64,000 bases of DNA from Talinum fruticosum. Taxonomy: Eukaryota; Streptophyta; Magnoliopsida; Caryophyllales; Talinaceae. Below the pieces are notes generated by a model, which made no database searches, was not told the DNA's origin, and worked only from the letters and a program-made list of their open reading frames with translations. Location: contig JAITYX010000004.1 in assembly GCA_021018815.1 (NCBI GenBank), positions 11,810,001 to 11,874,000 of the forward strand, given 5' to 3'. Both the position numbers and the translations under genes were made by a program. Below, piece after piece: positions 36,201 through 48,789 of the stretch; positions within the stretch are counted from its first letter, which is position 1; every line of letters begins with the position of its first letter.

Positions 36201-39200
36201 TATCTCTCTCCTCTCTCTTTCTTATTTTATTTTATGTCTATCTTATCTCTATCTTTCTAAAAATTTTGGCCAAACAAATTAATTATTTGAAAAACACTTA
36301 TATAAAATTTAGGCCAAACACTTCAAATTTTTCTTCAAAAACAATTTTTAAAAAATACTTTTTAAAAACAAAAACAGTTTTTTAAAAATTAGGCCAAACA
36401 TGCTCTTAGTATTTGGAAATTATTGCATTTTGATATTTTAATGTAATTTTCGTATATGATATGATAGGTATTTAGAAGAGTCACGATAAGGTTATTTAGG
36501 AGTGTTTTAATAATCTCTAGTTTCCTATTCTATGTAGGACAGATTTAGGTTTGTTTTTAGCTTTTTTTTTTTTTTCAAGTCATAGAGTCTTGTAAGTAGA
36601 TTGTGTGTTCCTGTTTTGCTATTATGCTTTGATGAATATTGATCATCAATAATTGAGTAACATATATGTGATATTGTCCCTCTTTCTCTCTCCTCTCATT
36701 CTCTAATCCCTTCTTTACCCTTCTAGTTTCGCCCTTCTCCTTCTCCCTTGTTCTCTCTTATCTGTTTTCTTTCACCATTCTCTATCACTAGGCTTCTATA
36801 TTTAGTACATGTTGCCGGCTATTGGAGTGCAAATTGTCCTTGGATCTGTAGTTCTTGGTCTCCAATATTCACATACTATCAAAGTTAAATATAAAAATCT
36901 TCTTCACCTTTTGTTTCTCTTTTGAAGAAAAAGTGGGATATGATTAATTTCTTGGAAATTCAGCAATTATAAGATCCACCGTACAACTGAATTCAAAGAC
37001 GTATTTTACATTAACTAAAAGTAACAAACTCAAATTGACAAACAAGGCTTCTAACGTCATCTGGCACTGCATCAAAATATCATCTTGCTTCGTAAGTTGG
37101 ACATTCTTTGCTAGCGCTTGAAACACCCTAGACAGTTGCCACTCTGATCTCTGTCGTTCTGCTGCCTATAGCTATCTGCAGATCGTACCATTGCCTTACA
37201 CTCTCTAATATACATCCCGACCAGTTGCTCTAGGATTATGAGCTGATGCTTTTAGCGTACAATTCCTGTCCCTAAGGACCACCCCAAATCCCAATTTTTG
37301 TTTGGGATGGCAGCATCCATGTTCACTTTATAGGCAAACTCTTTGGGTGGTTAACATGATCTTACTTCGGCCTGTCATAATGTTTTTCTTTGACACCAAA
37401 CTTTGCATTTGCATTAAGATACCTCCATTAAGTCCATGGCCCTTGATGTGAATTCCATTATATCACTCCTTTTTCGAAAACCCGCGCGTTCTAAGACTTC
37501 CATAAGTTTCGGCAAATCGCCACAAAAACATTCACCTCTGGCCTCAATGACCAAAGAATAGATTTTCAACAGTTATGCATCTTTCTCAGGTTATGAGTCT
37601 TTCGCCTTGCTTTGCTTGTTTACTGTGAAATTTAAGTCTGTGAACCTGAGCTGAGGTATGTCCAGAGTGTTTTAGATGTTCCTTTTAGCCTATTGGGAAT
37701 TTGGGCATTTGTCCATGCTGATTTTCATTTGGTCACTTAAGCAACCTGGCGGTTATCTGTTTATTGGCAATAGCTTTTTGCTAAGATTGGTAAATTTTTT
37801 CGTCAGTTCTGCTGTACAATATTGATTGAGGAGGTCTGAGATCTCAGCCTCTAGTGCGTACAATTTTCATCAATCTGAACAATAAGCTTCTATCTGGCTG
37901 TTTTGAGAGATTAGATACACTACTCCATGCAGAGATACCTTTTGCTTTCTTAAAATAACCATCAAGTCATCTCCTCCCCTCTCCCCCGGGGAAAAGGAAG
38001 CCCCACCTGGTGGGTAGTGGTGTTGATAAGCTTGAAAACTGGATCGTTCAACAAGCAGTTGGGGAACAATGATACTTTTGAATAAAGTAGAATCTTTCCT
38101 TTAGTTGGTATCTCATTCAACATCCTCTTTCAGCCTCCTAGACTTTCTATCGGCACTTTCTTGAATACCTTATGTAAATGCATTATTCCTTTTGCCTAGA
38201 TGATAACAACCCCCCCGGCACTCTTCCTGGAGAAAGCTGTTGATTGAGAGCAATAGTCATGTTGTCAACTTTTTTAGACATTTTAGAGTAACTCTGCAAA
38301 TTATATACCGTACCAAACCATCTAGCATTTATTGCATTCTCTATAGGAAACAGTAGGAGAGTTATAAATTGAGCTCCATGAGATCTTTTCCATTTGGAGA
38401 CTCTGGGAACCTTAGTTATTGTGGCATGAACAGAACAGGATCTTAGCTGCCCGAAGAAAAGAGTTTGGAAAGTATGTCCACTAGGGCTTTCCCATTTGGG
38501 CATAGATCGTAGGGGTTTCTTGATTTCCTATCTAAGATGGGAATAACGAGAATGATTAGAGATACTATGTGCTATGGTCCTTCATCGAGCATTTAAGCTT
38601 TTAGCCTTTTTTGTGTTAGGAAAACTGCCTATGTCCAAGGATTTGAAATGGAGGTAGAATTTTGAAATGGATAGTTCTTGAGTTTTGACAATATCCTCAT
38701 TCCTCATTAATTAATATTTCCACAGTTGATAGAAGGATGGCTCTTCCAACATTTGATTTCTTTTAGTAACAGTGAAAATTGCACCCCCAATAAGGTCGTC
38801 AGATATGAGCATTTTCATTCTAAAAACTCTTAAAAGCTTTGTGTATTCCAAGGTACCAATAGATCATGCTGAGATAATGATGTGGCTAAGGACTTGTCAA
38901 TATCTCTGAAACTTTTTCCCTTTTTTCCTGTTTGACATTGTTTGAGATTTGAACCTTACAAACTAATGTGAAATTAGCCCTTCTGTTATCACGCTTTTAT
39001 CAAGTAGCACACCTGCCTCCTCTTAGGCTGATATGGAATAGGCCCACTCAAGTTTTATTGCTAGTGTTGGCTTCTTAGGAAACAGAACTGTCCCTAAATC
39101 ACCCGAGTACATGACCTTTATTAAAATGTTTCCATATGGACGCCTCTTCATCATCACCATTAACACCAGTGGCAACCAAAAGGTTATGATATCTAATCAT

Positions 39201-42200
39201 CAGCTATCAGATTAGCAAGGGAAAACAATGTTCATTTTTCCTAGAAAAATTGCCTGATATCTAGTTATGAGATTTCAATCAAGGATCTAAGAAAGTGGCC
39301 TTTTCTCTACTGGAGGTGTAAATGGAGGCTCTGGTACAAGGGGAACCTTGTATAAAGCAATAGGGTATTCATATGATACAGTCATAACAGTTCACTGAAT
39401 CCTTATCGACCAATTTGTGCAAGTGAGGCAGCAGTGATCATTTTCTCGAAAAATTCTGTTGTTCTGTTTATTGTTAGGTCTGACTTTGGGGCCGACAAAC
39501 TGTAGAGATCAAAATTAGAGGCTTATCACAAATGAAGAAGTTAAGTTTGCGTATATGGGGTATGCATATCGCAGAACCGAAGAAAAGTTGTATTGTTCTA
39601 AGTTGATGGTTTCCACCAGTGTGTTTGCTCCTCTCACTCTTATCTCTCAACCCATACCATAGGCAGCAAACTGATTGCAGTATCCACACTGTGAACATCA
39701 GCAAGAGCCAAGAACAGAAAAATATTTGTTTCTTGTACTTTAAACAAGATTCTTGGAATCCTTCTAACGATTGACAGTGGCCTTCCTTCTCTTGACTACA
39801 GTGAGTTTTCCCCTTTTCGACCAACTTGTTGCTGTGCGGCATGTTTTGTGCTTATTTTAAAAGGTAGTTGCTTTGCCTATGCCTCTAGAGTCCAGACAGC
39901 TGTTTGGAATTCTTGTGATCATCTGTTGAGTTTTGTGACATACTGGCTTCTTGCAAAGGAATGTCTTGTTGTGCAAGTGATCCCTTGAGCAACAAGAATT
40001 GCAACTCTTCCTGGCAGAAGATGACAATTTTGTGGCTCGATCTTTTCTATTAAGGATTTATGCTTATGAAGTTGACACAGCATCGTCGTATAGGGGCTTC
40101 CTGCTGACACACATAGTTATATAAAGCTCATGCCTGTCATCCCTAGCGGTGGCAAATACGTCACGTCTGGTCGAGTCAGGTTCGTAAAAGTGTTGACCTG
40201 AACCTAACCCGTTTATTAAACGGGTTAAAAATTCTAACCGTTATCCGTTTATCTTTTAAGACATTTACCCCTTTATTTCAAGTTTGGACTACCTAAATAC
40301 ATATTTTCCCTTTTAGCATTGTCAATTATTATAAAATTATTAGTATAAGAAATAGTCCTTGAATCTCGTTCGTCATCCCAAGGCCATTATGCATACTTCA
40401 TAACTCTAAAAACATACATACCTCTCTGTTATGAATATGTAAGAACCCTCCAGTTTTCATATTTTTTCCCTTAATGACCCTTACTCTTCTTAATTTTCTA
40501 TTCCCCTCATTTTCAAAAATCACATATATATAATTTTTTTCATTTTTAAAAATAAACGGGTTAAACGTGTTATTGTCGTGTCGAGAATCTCAACCTAAAC
40601 CTAACCCAATTAATTAAACGGGTTGAACATGTCCAATCCATTTAAGTAAACGGGGTGAAAATATATACCCAAAGCCGCTTTACTTCATGTCGGATTCGTG
40701 TCGGTCATCGTGTTGGGTCAGCTTTTCCAAGCTCTAGGCATCCCCATCCTGTTTTTCTTAGACGTGGCAGGTGCTATGCCTTTTGTATACCTCCTCTTAG
40801 ACTACTTTCAGTTTGAGTCCTGCTTGCACACGGTGTAGGGAGATATAGAAGTAGGCAGCTTCACCCTTGCAAGCAGAGAGACCGATTCCAGTATGTCAGC
40901 TCTTCTTACCTTGTTAATGGGATCTCAATATGCCAAAATCTCCTTTTTTAAATCACCAATAGCCTAAATCTCAGTGCTGAAGCAAAACTTGCCCCATCTC
41001 TTTAAAAGATGTGCTATCTCCCAGAGTGCCTGCAAAATATTGTAATTCCAAATTTCGAGTGTAGTTGATTATCAAATTATGCAAAATATTGTAATTCCAA
41101 ATTTCGCACAAGTTGCTTTACCAAAGAAGCAAGCATTAATCCACGAGTAGAATAGCATGAAAAGCTTATGGATGACTTCTTTTGTACTATGGAATGATTT
41201 CATCATGATATCTTACTCAGTCCTGAATCCTTTATTGTTATCCTTACCCAGCCAGCTCAGATTTGTCCAACATGTTAACAGTAGTCCTATCTTTATTATC
41301 ATCATTCATTGTAATGTAAATGTCTCATCATACCTTGGTCCTTATCCTTTCAGATTTTCACTTCCCTTTCTCGTGCTGCTTAGTCAAAGGCATAATACTA
41401 CTAAGCTAGTAGCCAATTTTAGAAAAATTTCCACTTAATTTATTGTCCATGACTTTGGTTGGAGTTGCATCTCACCTGGACATGGGAATCAGGATGCATG
41501 CCTTCTATCACCAGAAATCTCTCAGGTCTAGTTAGTCAAATGCCTCTTTCTCCTGCTACTGCTAGATTGATTTATTCTTCCTAGCTGGCATCAAATTTTA
41601 CTGAGGATTATTTAGCAGTTTTTTGCTTAAGCGACTTTTGGCAGCTGTTTCTTATTCTTCATTTCTCCGTCTCCCTGGTGTTCTTCAGCTAACCACATGA
41701 TGATGTTCACTGTGATGTGTATATTCCATAGATGCCTCTCCTTAATGGAAGTTATTTGATGCACCTTCAACAGAAATGTTTTCGGAAAACGTTTCTGGAT
41801 TTTCATCATGAAGAAAAATTTACCGTTGCTTGAAATGTGTAGACTAGTTGCTTTTGTGAGTAGATTGAAGCGCAGTACAACTTGTACATTTTCTTTTCAA
41901 CCATTGTTCCTGTGCATTTTCTTTTGTATTCCAATGCGCTTCATATCTGCCGATTCCGTACTTAAGTTTTTCGCGGTGTTAATGCGCTGATCTTAGGCTG
42001 TCCTGTTCGAAGGCTGGATGCTGGGATTCAAACCCCTTCCGGATTATGTAGTCAAAGCCGTAGATCCACAGGTTAGCTCTCTGAAAAATTATCAACACTC
42101 CCATCTTTTCCCCTCAAATCTGTCATTTTGGTGTTGATTCGTCCTCATAAAGCTGGAGGTAGTAAATAAGAATCTCCAAGCGTATTATGATGCATGGGAC

Positions 42201-42929
42201 AAGTTCGTGAAGGCATGGATAGTCATCAAGATCAAAGATCCAAGTTGTGTCTATCAGTGGAGACTTCAGGTATTCTCTCTTCTCATTCTTGCCCCTAATA
42301 TAGCTTTCTATGTAGAGGCTGCTAGGAAATAACGTGTGTATATTTGCAGGCAGAGCAGGCCATGAGGGCAGATGGAAAACCTGGCATGTCCGATGATGAG
42401 GTCAATAACTTTTTGTTCATTTTTTTAATATAATAGACCGCTCAAACACGTTCTTTAGGTCAAGTTGATTATTCTACATAGATCTCACTAGCAGATTGCT
42501 TAGGTCAAGTTGATTTCATGTCAATTTGGTTCTACAGTTGCTTTGTCTGATAAGCTCGTCAAGAAAATGCCACCAATACTAGTCAAGCAAGTTGCTGGTC
42601 AGCTGTTAGGATTAATTCCATTCGGCTTGGGCCAAAATCTTGTTTGTGGTCAGGGTTGGGTATGGTTTTGAGTCATTTGGGTTAGGTGACCTAGCATAAG
42701 TTGGTTTTTTACCTTTCTGCAGAAGACTTAGTACGGCAACATCTATGTTCCAGATCCAAAACTTCCATGTGGGTGTATTCTGCAGGTTGTAGATTTTGTC
42801 TCTCGTTACCTGCCAGCCTACAATGCTTACCTGCCAACGCTTTACTCAGAAGGACCAAACGGATCAGATCCAAACCATACACTTGTAATCGAAATTGATG
42901 AAGGGAGGAATCCCATCCTTGCAAACTAA
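30263..42929 (+). CDS. GLYK: D-glycerate 3-kinase, chloroplastic (complete, 12 exons)
   Basis: Exons: 30263-30395, 33952-34337, 34532-34611, 34723-34774, 34866-34907, 35005-35083, 35355-35386, 35459-35527, 41997-42071, 42153-42269, 42350-42400, 42786-42929. All join in phase with GT-AG borders and give 419 residues. Residues 1 to about 60 look like a transit peptide (MAKILNALSQAVTPWPAAPS). The P-loop FSAPQGCGKTT lies at 176-186 and a SIDDFYLT strand follows. The end, EIDEGRNPILAN, matches plant GLYK. Known role: the last photorespiratory step, ATP-dependent phosphorylation of D-glycerate to 3-phosphoglycerate in the chloroplast stroma. Exon 8 is followed by a 6.5-kb intron and exon 1 by a 3.6-kb intron, both rich in repeats. 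No lesions. The homologue is Arabidopsis At1g80380. Confidence 0.95.
31330..32590. repeat. Three diverged copies of an intron-1 segment in GLYK
   Basis: A block of the form (ga)ttg-gttgcagaccctagatgagcacc...tttgtcacaatagta occurs near 31350-31420, 31620-31690 and 32490-32570. The flanking text ggt-aataccaggtttgctt...ctcctcttttattt is also duplicated, at 31488 and 31706. This is old local duplication; no coding is visible. Confidence 0.45.
33272..33585. mobile_element. Probable MITE in GLYK intron 1
   Basis: G-rich text starting CTCTGTTTGGATT at the left and, read inward from the right, AGCCTGTTTGTATTG gives an imperfect terminal inverted repeat typical of TGTTTGG-type plant MITEs. The left motif is repeated internally near 33325. 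No target duplication was found. Confidence 0.4.
35976..36403. mobile_element. GTTTGGCC-type MITE in GLYK intron 8
   Basis: About 430 bp with long inverted ends (left GTGTTTGGCCTAAATTTTAAAACTG, right read inward ATGTTTGGCCTAATTTTTAAAAAACTG). Similar 8-mers border it (gatcttag on the left, gctcttag on the right), as in hAT insertions. The motif aggccaaacact is repeated inside. Non-coding. Confidence 0.6.
37140..37350 (-). mobile_element. LINE RNase H relic in GLYK intron 8
   Basis: On the minus strand near 37350 the translation PPKEFAYKVNMDAAIPNK, followed after a frame change by VVLRDRNCTLKASAH, resembles the start of the RNase H-like domain of plant LINEs. It is heavily decayed, and its limits cannot be set. 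The rest of intron 8 (36410-37139, 37351-40135 and 40745-41996) shows nothing I can assign. Confidence 0.4.
40144..40736. mobile_element. hAT-like MITE in GLYK intron 8
   Basis: A 593-bp element starting TAGCGGTGGCAAA and ending, read inward, TAGAGCTTGGAAAA. Near-identical 8-bp target duplications flank it: gtcatccc (40136-40143) and ggcatccc (40737-40744). Internally, AAACGGGTTAAA-type motifs recur in both orientations (about 40205-40225, 40555-40570, 40615-40625). Non-coding. Confidence 0.65.
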
Positions 42930-45900
42930 ACAAATGGAAGCGTTCGTGTTCCGGACGTGGGATTCGCCTTTTTTTTGGGCCGGGGCGAGGGTGGGGATAG
43001 TTATTGTTTTTCAGGTTCTGGAAGAAAAATGGTTGAAGTGCATCTTGTGTTTGTCCAAAATTCCATTTGACAAAATTGGGCATTTTGTAGTTAAAGCTGC
43101 ATCTGTGTGCATATTCCATTGAATTTTACTTGTATATTACAGTCTTCAAATAAATAAATACTCATTTTAGTTTTCAAGAAATCATTTGGGAAGAGAAATA
43201 TCAGCAGTATACTATGCATTATGGACTTTCAAATTATACTATGAATCCAACTGTCATATAGAGAAGAGAATGGTGTTCTGTTTCTGCATTTTGTGAACCA
43301 GGCTAAGCTTGGTGTTCCACTTAACAAGATTTTTAATCCAGTAGAAATAATTTGAAAACAAAAATTGTAGATTTTGAAACAAACAATTCTTCCATTATTC
43401 TACTTTCATGGTCTAGAAAGAAACACTTTTCTTGACATATTTTATTAGGTATTGGTTTGGACTAAATTACTTTTGCAAATTATAATATATTGACCGGAGT
43501 ATGGCTTATGAATATTTGTAATAATTTATAAATGAGCATTTGTACTTATAAATTATAAATTGAATATTTAATTCTTTGTTTTTAATATTACCATAATTTA
43601 CTCATGAAAATTTGTAATATTTGCCAAAGAGAATTTGTATAATTGATAATGAACACTTAAATAAATCTAGGCTGACCCAAAGACAAAATAAGATGACTCA
43701 ATTAATTAAATCAAATATTAAAAACTCAACTAAATTGATGTGAATATTTCTTAACCAATATTGTTTGTATTTCAAAAAAAAAATCATTCAATCAATTAAC
43801 AGTAGGCTTAAATTTAATTTAATATCAAAATAATCATACTCAAGTGAAGCTTGGTCTAAAATTTTATCATGGTCCCAGCTCCCAGGACCATGGCTTCATG
43901 ACTGCTAATAATAATGACTAAGCGGGTCTGCAAGATGCTCACACACTCTTAACCCACCCGAGACCTGGCAAATGGGTAATTTGGATCAGGTTTGCTAGCT
44001 TAGATCAGGAATTCCAACTTCTGAGTACGTGTGATAAGACTCGGGCTCAGGTTGAAGCTGTCCAACTTCAACTGATTCAGACTCGGGCTCAGGTTGAAGC
44101 TGTCCAACTCCAACTGATTCAGACTCGGGTTAGGGATGAAGTTGAGTTAGTTCATTTCAGGTGTATCTGCAACAATACATGACATTTGAATCTGCAATAA
44201 TTCAGTTAGTGTTGGTCTCATGGGTTTCACCAAACACTCACACACATACCATATCAGTTCACCTGCCCCTTATCATGCAGGCCATTTTTCACCAAGTCAT
44301 TTGCTGCAGTAAAGCCTGAAAGGACTTTAAAATTTGAAAGAAAGCAGTAATTTCTCAACAGTAATTCCAGATATTCAATGATAAATGTAGGCCAATCCCG
44401 AGCCAGCCACGTAAGATAATGAAATCTAACTAAAATATCTACTTTCTTACAAATACTTGACCTACTTCTTAACAGCTGTGAATCTGTGATAAAGTAGTTC
44501 CAGAAATGACATATCAAAGAAGAACCATCTCCTACCCCATCCCCCACATTTAGGGGAGTATTCAAATTCAGAGTCAGGTGAATTAGTGGAACTGCATGAG
44601 CTAAACATATAAAGGTCGCCATCAATGGAAGATCCAGAAATTTCATTTAACAGTGTCCATTTATCATTTTCTTAAATTTTGTAAGTACTAAATAATTTTT
44701 ATGGGTGTCCATCTACATACACACAAACAGGACTAACGGTTGCTTGGAACACTGTCCCCAACCATGTACACCCCCCAAAAAAAACCCGGTTACCATGCAT
44801 CATTCATAGACTCACTTTTTCTCAACAGGGCAGGCAGGCCTTGGGGGGGTGTAACACATACTAGCCCGAGAAGAGCACGTAATTCAACTCGGTTATGCAG
44901 CAAAAGAAGACAAAATGCATTATGGAAAACAGAAGATATCAAATTTGTGGGTTCAGTACTCATTGACAGCAGCAATTCAATTTCTCTGAGTGATCATATT
45001 ACTAATGGCTCCTTTCTGCAGTCATAGACCATAATCTTAAACAGGCTTGAAGGGAGAATAGGTGTGATCATCTGCAGTGAAGCTTCAACATAATTCATTA
45101 GCACATTTCACGGGGGTATATCAGAAGCTAAACCACAACAAAATTCAACATCCTGAAGAAGCAGAAAAGTCTAGCGATATCATAAAACAAAAGATATTAG
45201 GCCATGATTTCCATCATAAATTAACAACTGTGGATCTCGTGGAGGCAGGGTCCGGGGAGATACAAATGAACAAAGCTTGCACTACTTTTGGGTGGGGGTT
45301 AGGTACCTACTTGTGGATTGGGGTCCACCGGATATTCGAACGAATATGAATCAATTTAATAGCAGTTCCACCAAGACAGCTCAGAGAAATTATTGACGAG
45401 TAGATGTATAGTAAAATAATTCATTCTTGTGTCTGTTGTATGAATCTACCTGAAATTCCTCCTCAAATCGAACAAAATAAATCAAGTAGGCCATTCTTTG
45501 TGAGGTCATAAAGCAATCAACACCAAAACGTGCTTTAAACTGATGACCCACATCACAACAGATACTCTTCAATGATTCACAAACTGACAAATCTAAGGAC
45601 AGCATGCTTCATGTGATGCATATTAAACTGAAAACGGAGCACCAGTGTCAACTAGTTTAGCTGATGGTGGTATACTGGTCTTCATGGCTCCATTTACACA
45701 AGCACCGAAAAGGATGAGAAAAACGTGAAAAGCAGACTCATACCCTGTTTAGACCCACTCACGGAAGTGTGTTTTAACTTGAACATAAAGGAGATATTCC
45801 AGCTTGAACACCATGAGCTCAAACGTATTATCTGTATGAAAGTTCAAGAACATCAAAGGCAATGTTCGGAGGGTCCCTTGGAGAGTTCGGCCTTACGAAA

Positions 45901-47635
45901 ATTTCCACCTTGATTAGTACTAGTAGGATTACCATCTTCTATCCTCATCAGGTTCTGTAAAACAATTAGGACAATTCATATGAGAAGGAATTGTTTTTGT
46001 CGAAGATAACGGAAGAAACTTGCTTTTCTGTTGTCATGGAGCACAAAAATCAAGTGAGAGGAAAATCATACAGTACTGCCCAAAGATAAGGATCTTCTGA
46101 AAGAATGAAACTCTCTCTCAGAAGAAGAATGTAACTCAAAGTTCAATCCAGCACAAGTTATATCCATCGTATTAAAAACAGAAAAAATATCAGATGAAAA
46201 TTTCACAAAGAAAACTGATCCAGTAAGAAGTTGTGACTTAGAGCTCCTGGCTGAGGCACTCAGAGGATCAATTCAATTTCTCCCAATAATTGTCTCACAA
46301 GCCACTGCTTCTACTCTTCATAAACTTCACCGAAGCATCATAATCAACCTTCTAGGGTGATATCAAAGTATGCAGCAATCCAAATAACTCACATGAACTT
46401 CAGAGCCATACAATAAGTACAACATGAAATATGTCAAGCTTTTTTATTAAGTTCATACTTCATACACACGCAAAGGGCGCGGGAAGGTGACAATAGGTTT
46501 CTCAGTCTGCAACAGAGCATATATTGCATCTATAGTTCAGCCAAAAGCAAAGGCTTGAAACAGATGCAAGAAATTGACATATCTATTAGGCATCCAACAA
46601 AATTTCATGGAGAAATCTGAAAGACTTGAACATAATTAAATCAAGATCCTGAAGTAGTAGAAAAGCCTAATTATATCTCAAAGAGAAGGTATCAGGCGAT
46701 GGCTTACACGAAAACAATAACAATAATCCAGGATGTCAGATACACATAACCTTAGTGCCTTATCCCTGAGAAGCAAGGGAGCAAACTAACGTTGAAGAAA
46801 ATTACATGTCATCAACTGCCTTGATTCAAGTTCCATAAATTATTCACTTCCTGAAGGTCTTCCTTGTCTTTCTTACAGTTCATAGAGCACCATGCCTGAT
46901 GGATGTTGTCAGATTAATAAAGGCCATCATGTAATGCAACAGCCGCTTAGTTACAAAACTTCAGATGATACTACTGGGAGGTGCAGTTATGTAATAGTGG
47001 TAGGCAATGATCATTGAAGGCAATTATTTTCCCGCATTGACAGTTAGAAGAGTCGGTTACTGATATCGCTGCACAGCTCGATTTCACATATAATCACTTT
47101 CTGTGGCAATATTTTGGCTTTTTAGAAATGTTTAAAGCTAATTCTTAGAAAAACAGTAAGGGAGTAATCAAAATGTTTCTCCATGTATAACTTTCTCAAC
47201 ATGGTTTGAATCTCTCATAGCCAATATTCTGAGTCCATGTCCGTCGCCGCAATCATGATCATGACCAATTTTAAAGATAACAGGGTGGTGTTTGATAGTC
47301 AAATGTACATTCCAGCAAGAAAACGATTTAATACATTTCGTAAACATCTTGGTAGAACCAAAACAAATGAGAATCATGCTAATACCAGTACCAACAAAAC
47401 TGAAATAAAGGAGATTGTTACTACATTCATAAAGAAATTCGTGATATTACAATGCCATCTTGACAAAAAAGAATACTGAAGAAATAATGAGAAAATTACA
47501 TTTATATCAATAGCCAGATATACTCCTTAAATCTCTAATTCACCAAGAACTAATAGCTCTAGCTCCCTGCCAGAAAGCTCATTACCTGAAATACAATTCT
47601 AAAAATACAAATAATCCGGGGAAAACCATAGTTAC
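42930..47635. other. GLYK 3' flank and spacer to the CDI-like gene
   Basis: The GLYK 3' UTR probably ends near 43150 (aataaataaat). The rest has no gene I can support. It contains a 42-bp tandem repeat (44038-44140) and a diverged direct repeat: atcctgaagaagcagaaaag near 45150 and atcctgaagtagtagaaaag near 46650. The part at 46800-47630 may include the 3' UTR of the minus-strand gene. Confidence 0.45.
44038..44140. repeat. 42-bp tandem repeat, about 2.4 copies
   Basis: Units beginning gactcgggctcaggttgaag start at 44038 and 44080, and a partial third starts at 44122. The first two differ at one base. Confidence 0.9.
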
Positions 47636-48423
47636 CTACTTTTCCTTATTCTCCTTCTCATACTCATCCCTCTCCTTCACCCACAAATCACCAAACTCAC
47701 AGTCCTTCCATGCCTCAAACCAAGGCCCACCGAGGGTGTAATGGATTGCCTTAGGTTGAGTCGCGGGGTCACCCTCAACAACCTGATTATGCCCCACGAG
47801 GAAGTTCCAAACAAACGGGACAGACCCAATTTCATCATCCTCCAGCCACTGAAACCTATGAAGAAAGGCCCCAGTTTGGGTGTTCACAACCTCAGGGGTA
47901 AGAACCTTATTCTTAGGATGCCCACAATTGTACAACACCATAGATGACCAATTCTTCCTAGGATAAACGGTCTGAACCGCCCCATCCATCTTGGTGGTCT
48001 CTTTAGGGGTATAATCGTGTTGAACACACATAATGGCAAATTTATCATCAATCAAATCAACCAATTCCTTAATGTCAGCTAAGTAGAGAAAATCACAATC
48101 AACAAACATGGCCCAACCCTGATAATTAGCCAAATGGGGGTCAAGAAACGACTGAATGAGAACTCAGTGCTCTCAAGCTTGCCCCTTTCGCGCCAGTAGA
48201 GGCCTCTTTCGCGCAATTCAGATTGTTTAATTGGGTGGATTTCTACAGGGATTGAAGATCGCTTGAGGATCGAGTATTTGCATACCTCGTATGCAATGTC
48301 CTCTCTGGGATCGTACCCAATAAAGACCTTGAATTGCAAGGTAGAATTACCCTTTTCTAGGGTTCCGTTTCCTTGGATTGAAATTGAATTGTCGGGAGTT
48401 ACCTCCATTGGAGCTGATCCCAT
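47636..48423 (-). CDS. CDI-like nucleotide-diphospho-sugar transferase, one frameshift as read
   Basis: The frame opening at ATG 48421-48423 (MGSAPMEVTPDNSIS) encodes FKVFIGYDPREDIAYEVCKYS and EFSFSRFLTP. The next frame continues without a gap from about 48135, ANYQGWAMFVDCDFLYLADI, to the stop at 47636-47638. The DCD triplet matches the metal/nucleotide-sugar DxD motif of GT-A enzymes. HYTLGGPWF near the end is also typical. Total about 262 residues, the full length of the family. The break is in a run of five C (plus-strand G at 48136-48140) where six would keep the frame, so a sequencing or assembly error is as likely as a mutation. A splice acceptor 14 bases upstream of the ATG (TTGCAG|GTAG) suggests a 5' UTR intron. 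The Arabidopsis relative At1g64980 (CDI) is linked to pollen tube growth. Confidence 0.75.
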
Positions 48424-48591
48424 CTCGAATTTCTACCTGCAAGATAAGACACAGTGACAAAAGACGGATTAAGATCACGAATTGGCAAGAGAAATGCGGA
48501 ATCCCTAAATTTTGGGGGAGAGAGAGTACTGTAAAGTCGGAGAAAGTAATGGTGGATCGAAAGCAGCGATAGATCTTCTGTAAATGCGGTC

Positions 48592-48594
<3 letters not shown>

Positions 48595-48622
<28 letters not shown>
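48595..48622. repeat. (GA)n microsatellite upstream of the CDI-like gene
   Basis: About 14 GA units, in the probable 5' leader of the minus-strand gene. Another short GA run is at 48673-48687. Confidence 0.9.
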
Positions 48623-48625
<3 letters not shown>

Positions 48626-48789
48626 GTAGAAGGGTGACAGCGAAAAAGAGTCAAAGGGAGAGTGTGAGCTGGAGAGAGAGAGAGAGATAGAGAATCAAAG
48701 GAGCACCGACATGGGAGGGAGGAACGAAGGAAGGAAGGAATAGTGGAGGATGAAGCGATGAGCGCCAAACTCACTGTCTCTCTCCAGGT

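Noticed and set aside
38183..38503. 106-codon minus-strand frame in GLYK intron 8
   Set aside because: No recognisable family; probably chance or part of an unrecognisable old repeat.
44254..44646. 130-codon minus-strand frame
   Set aside because: No recognisable motif, no splice context, and composition like the surrounding spacer.
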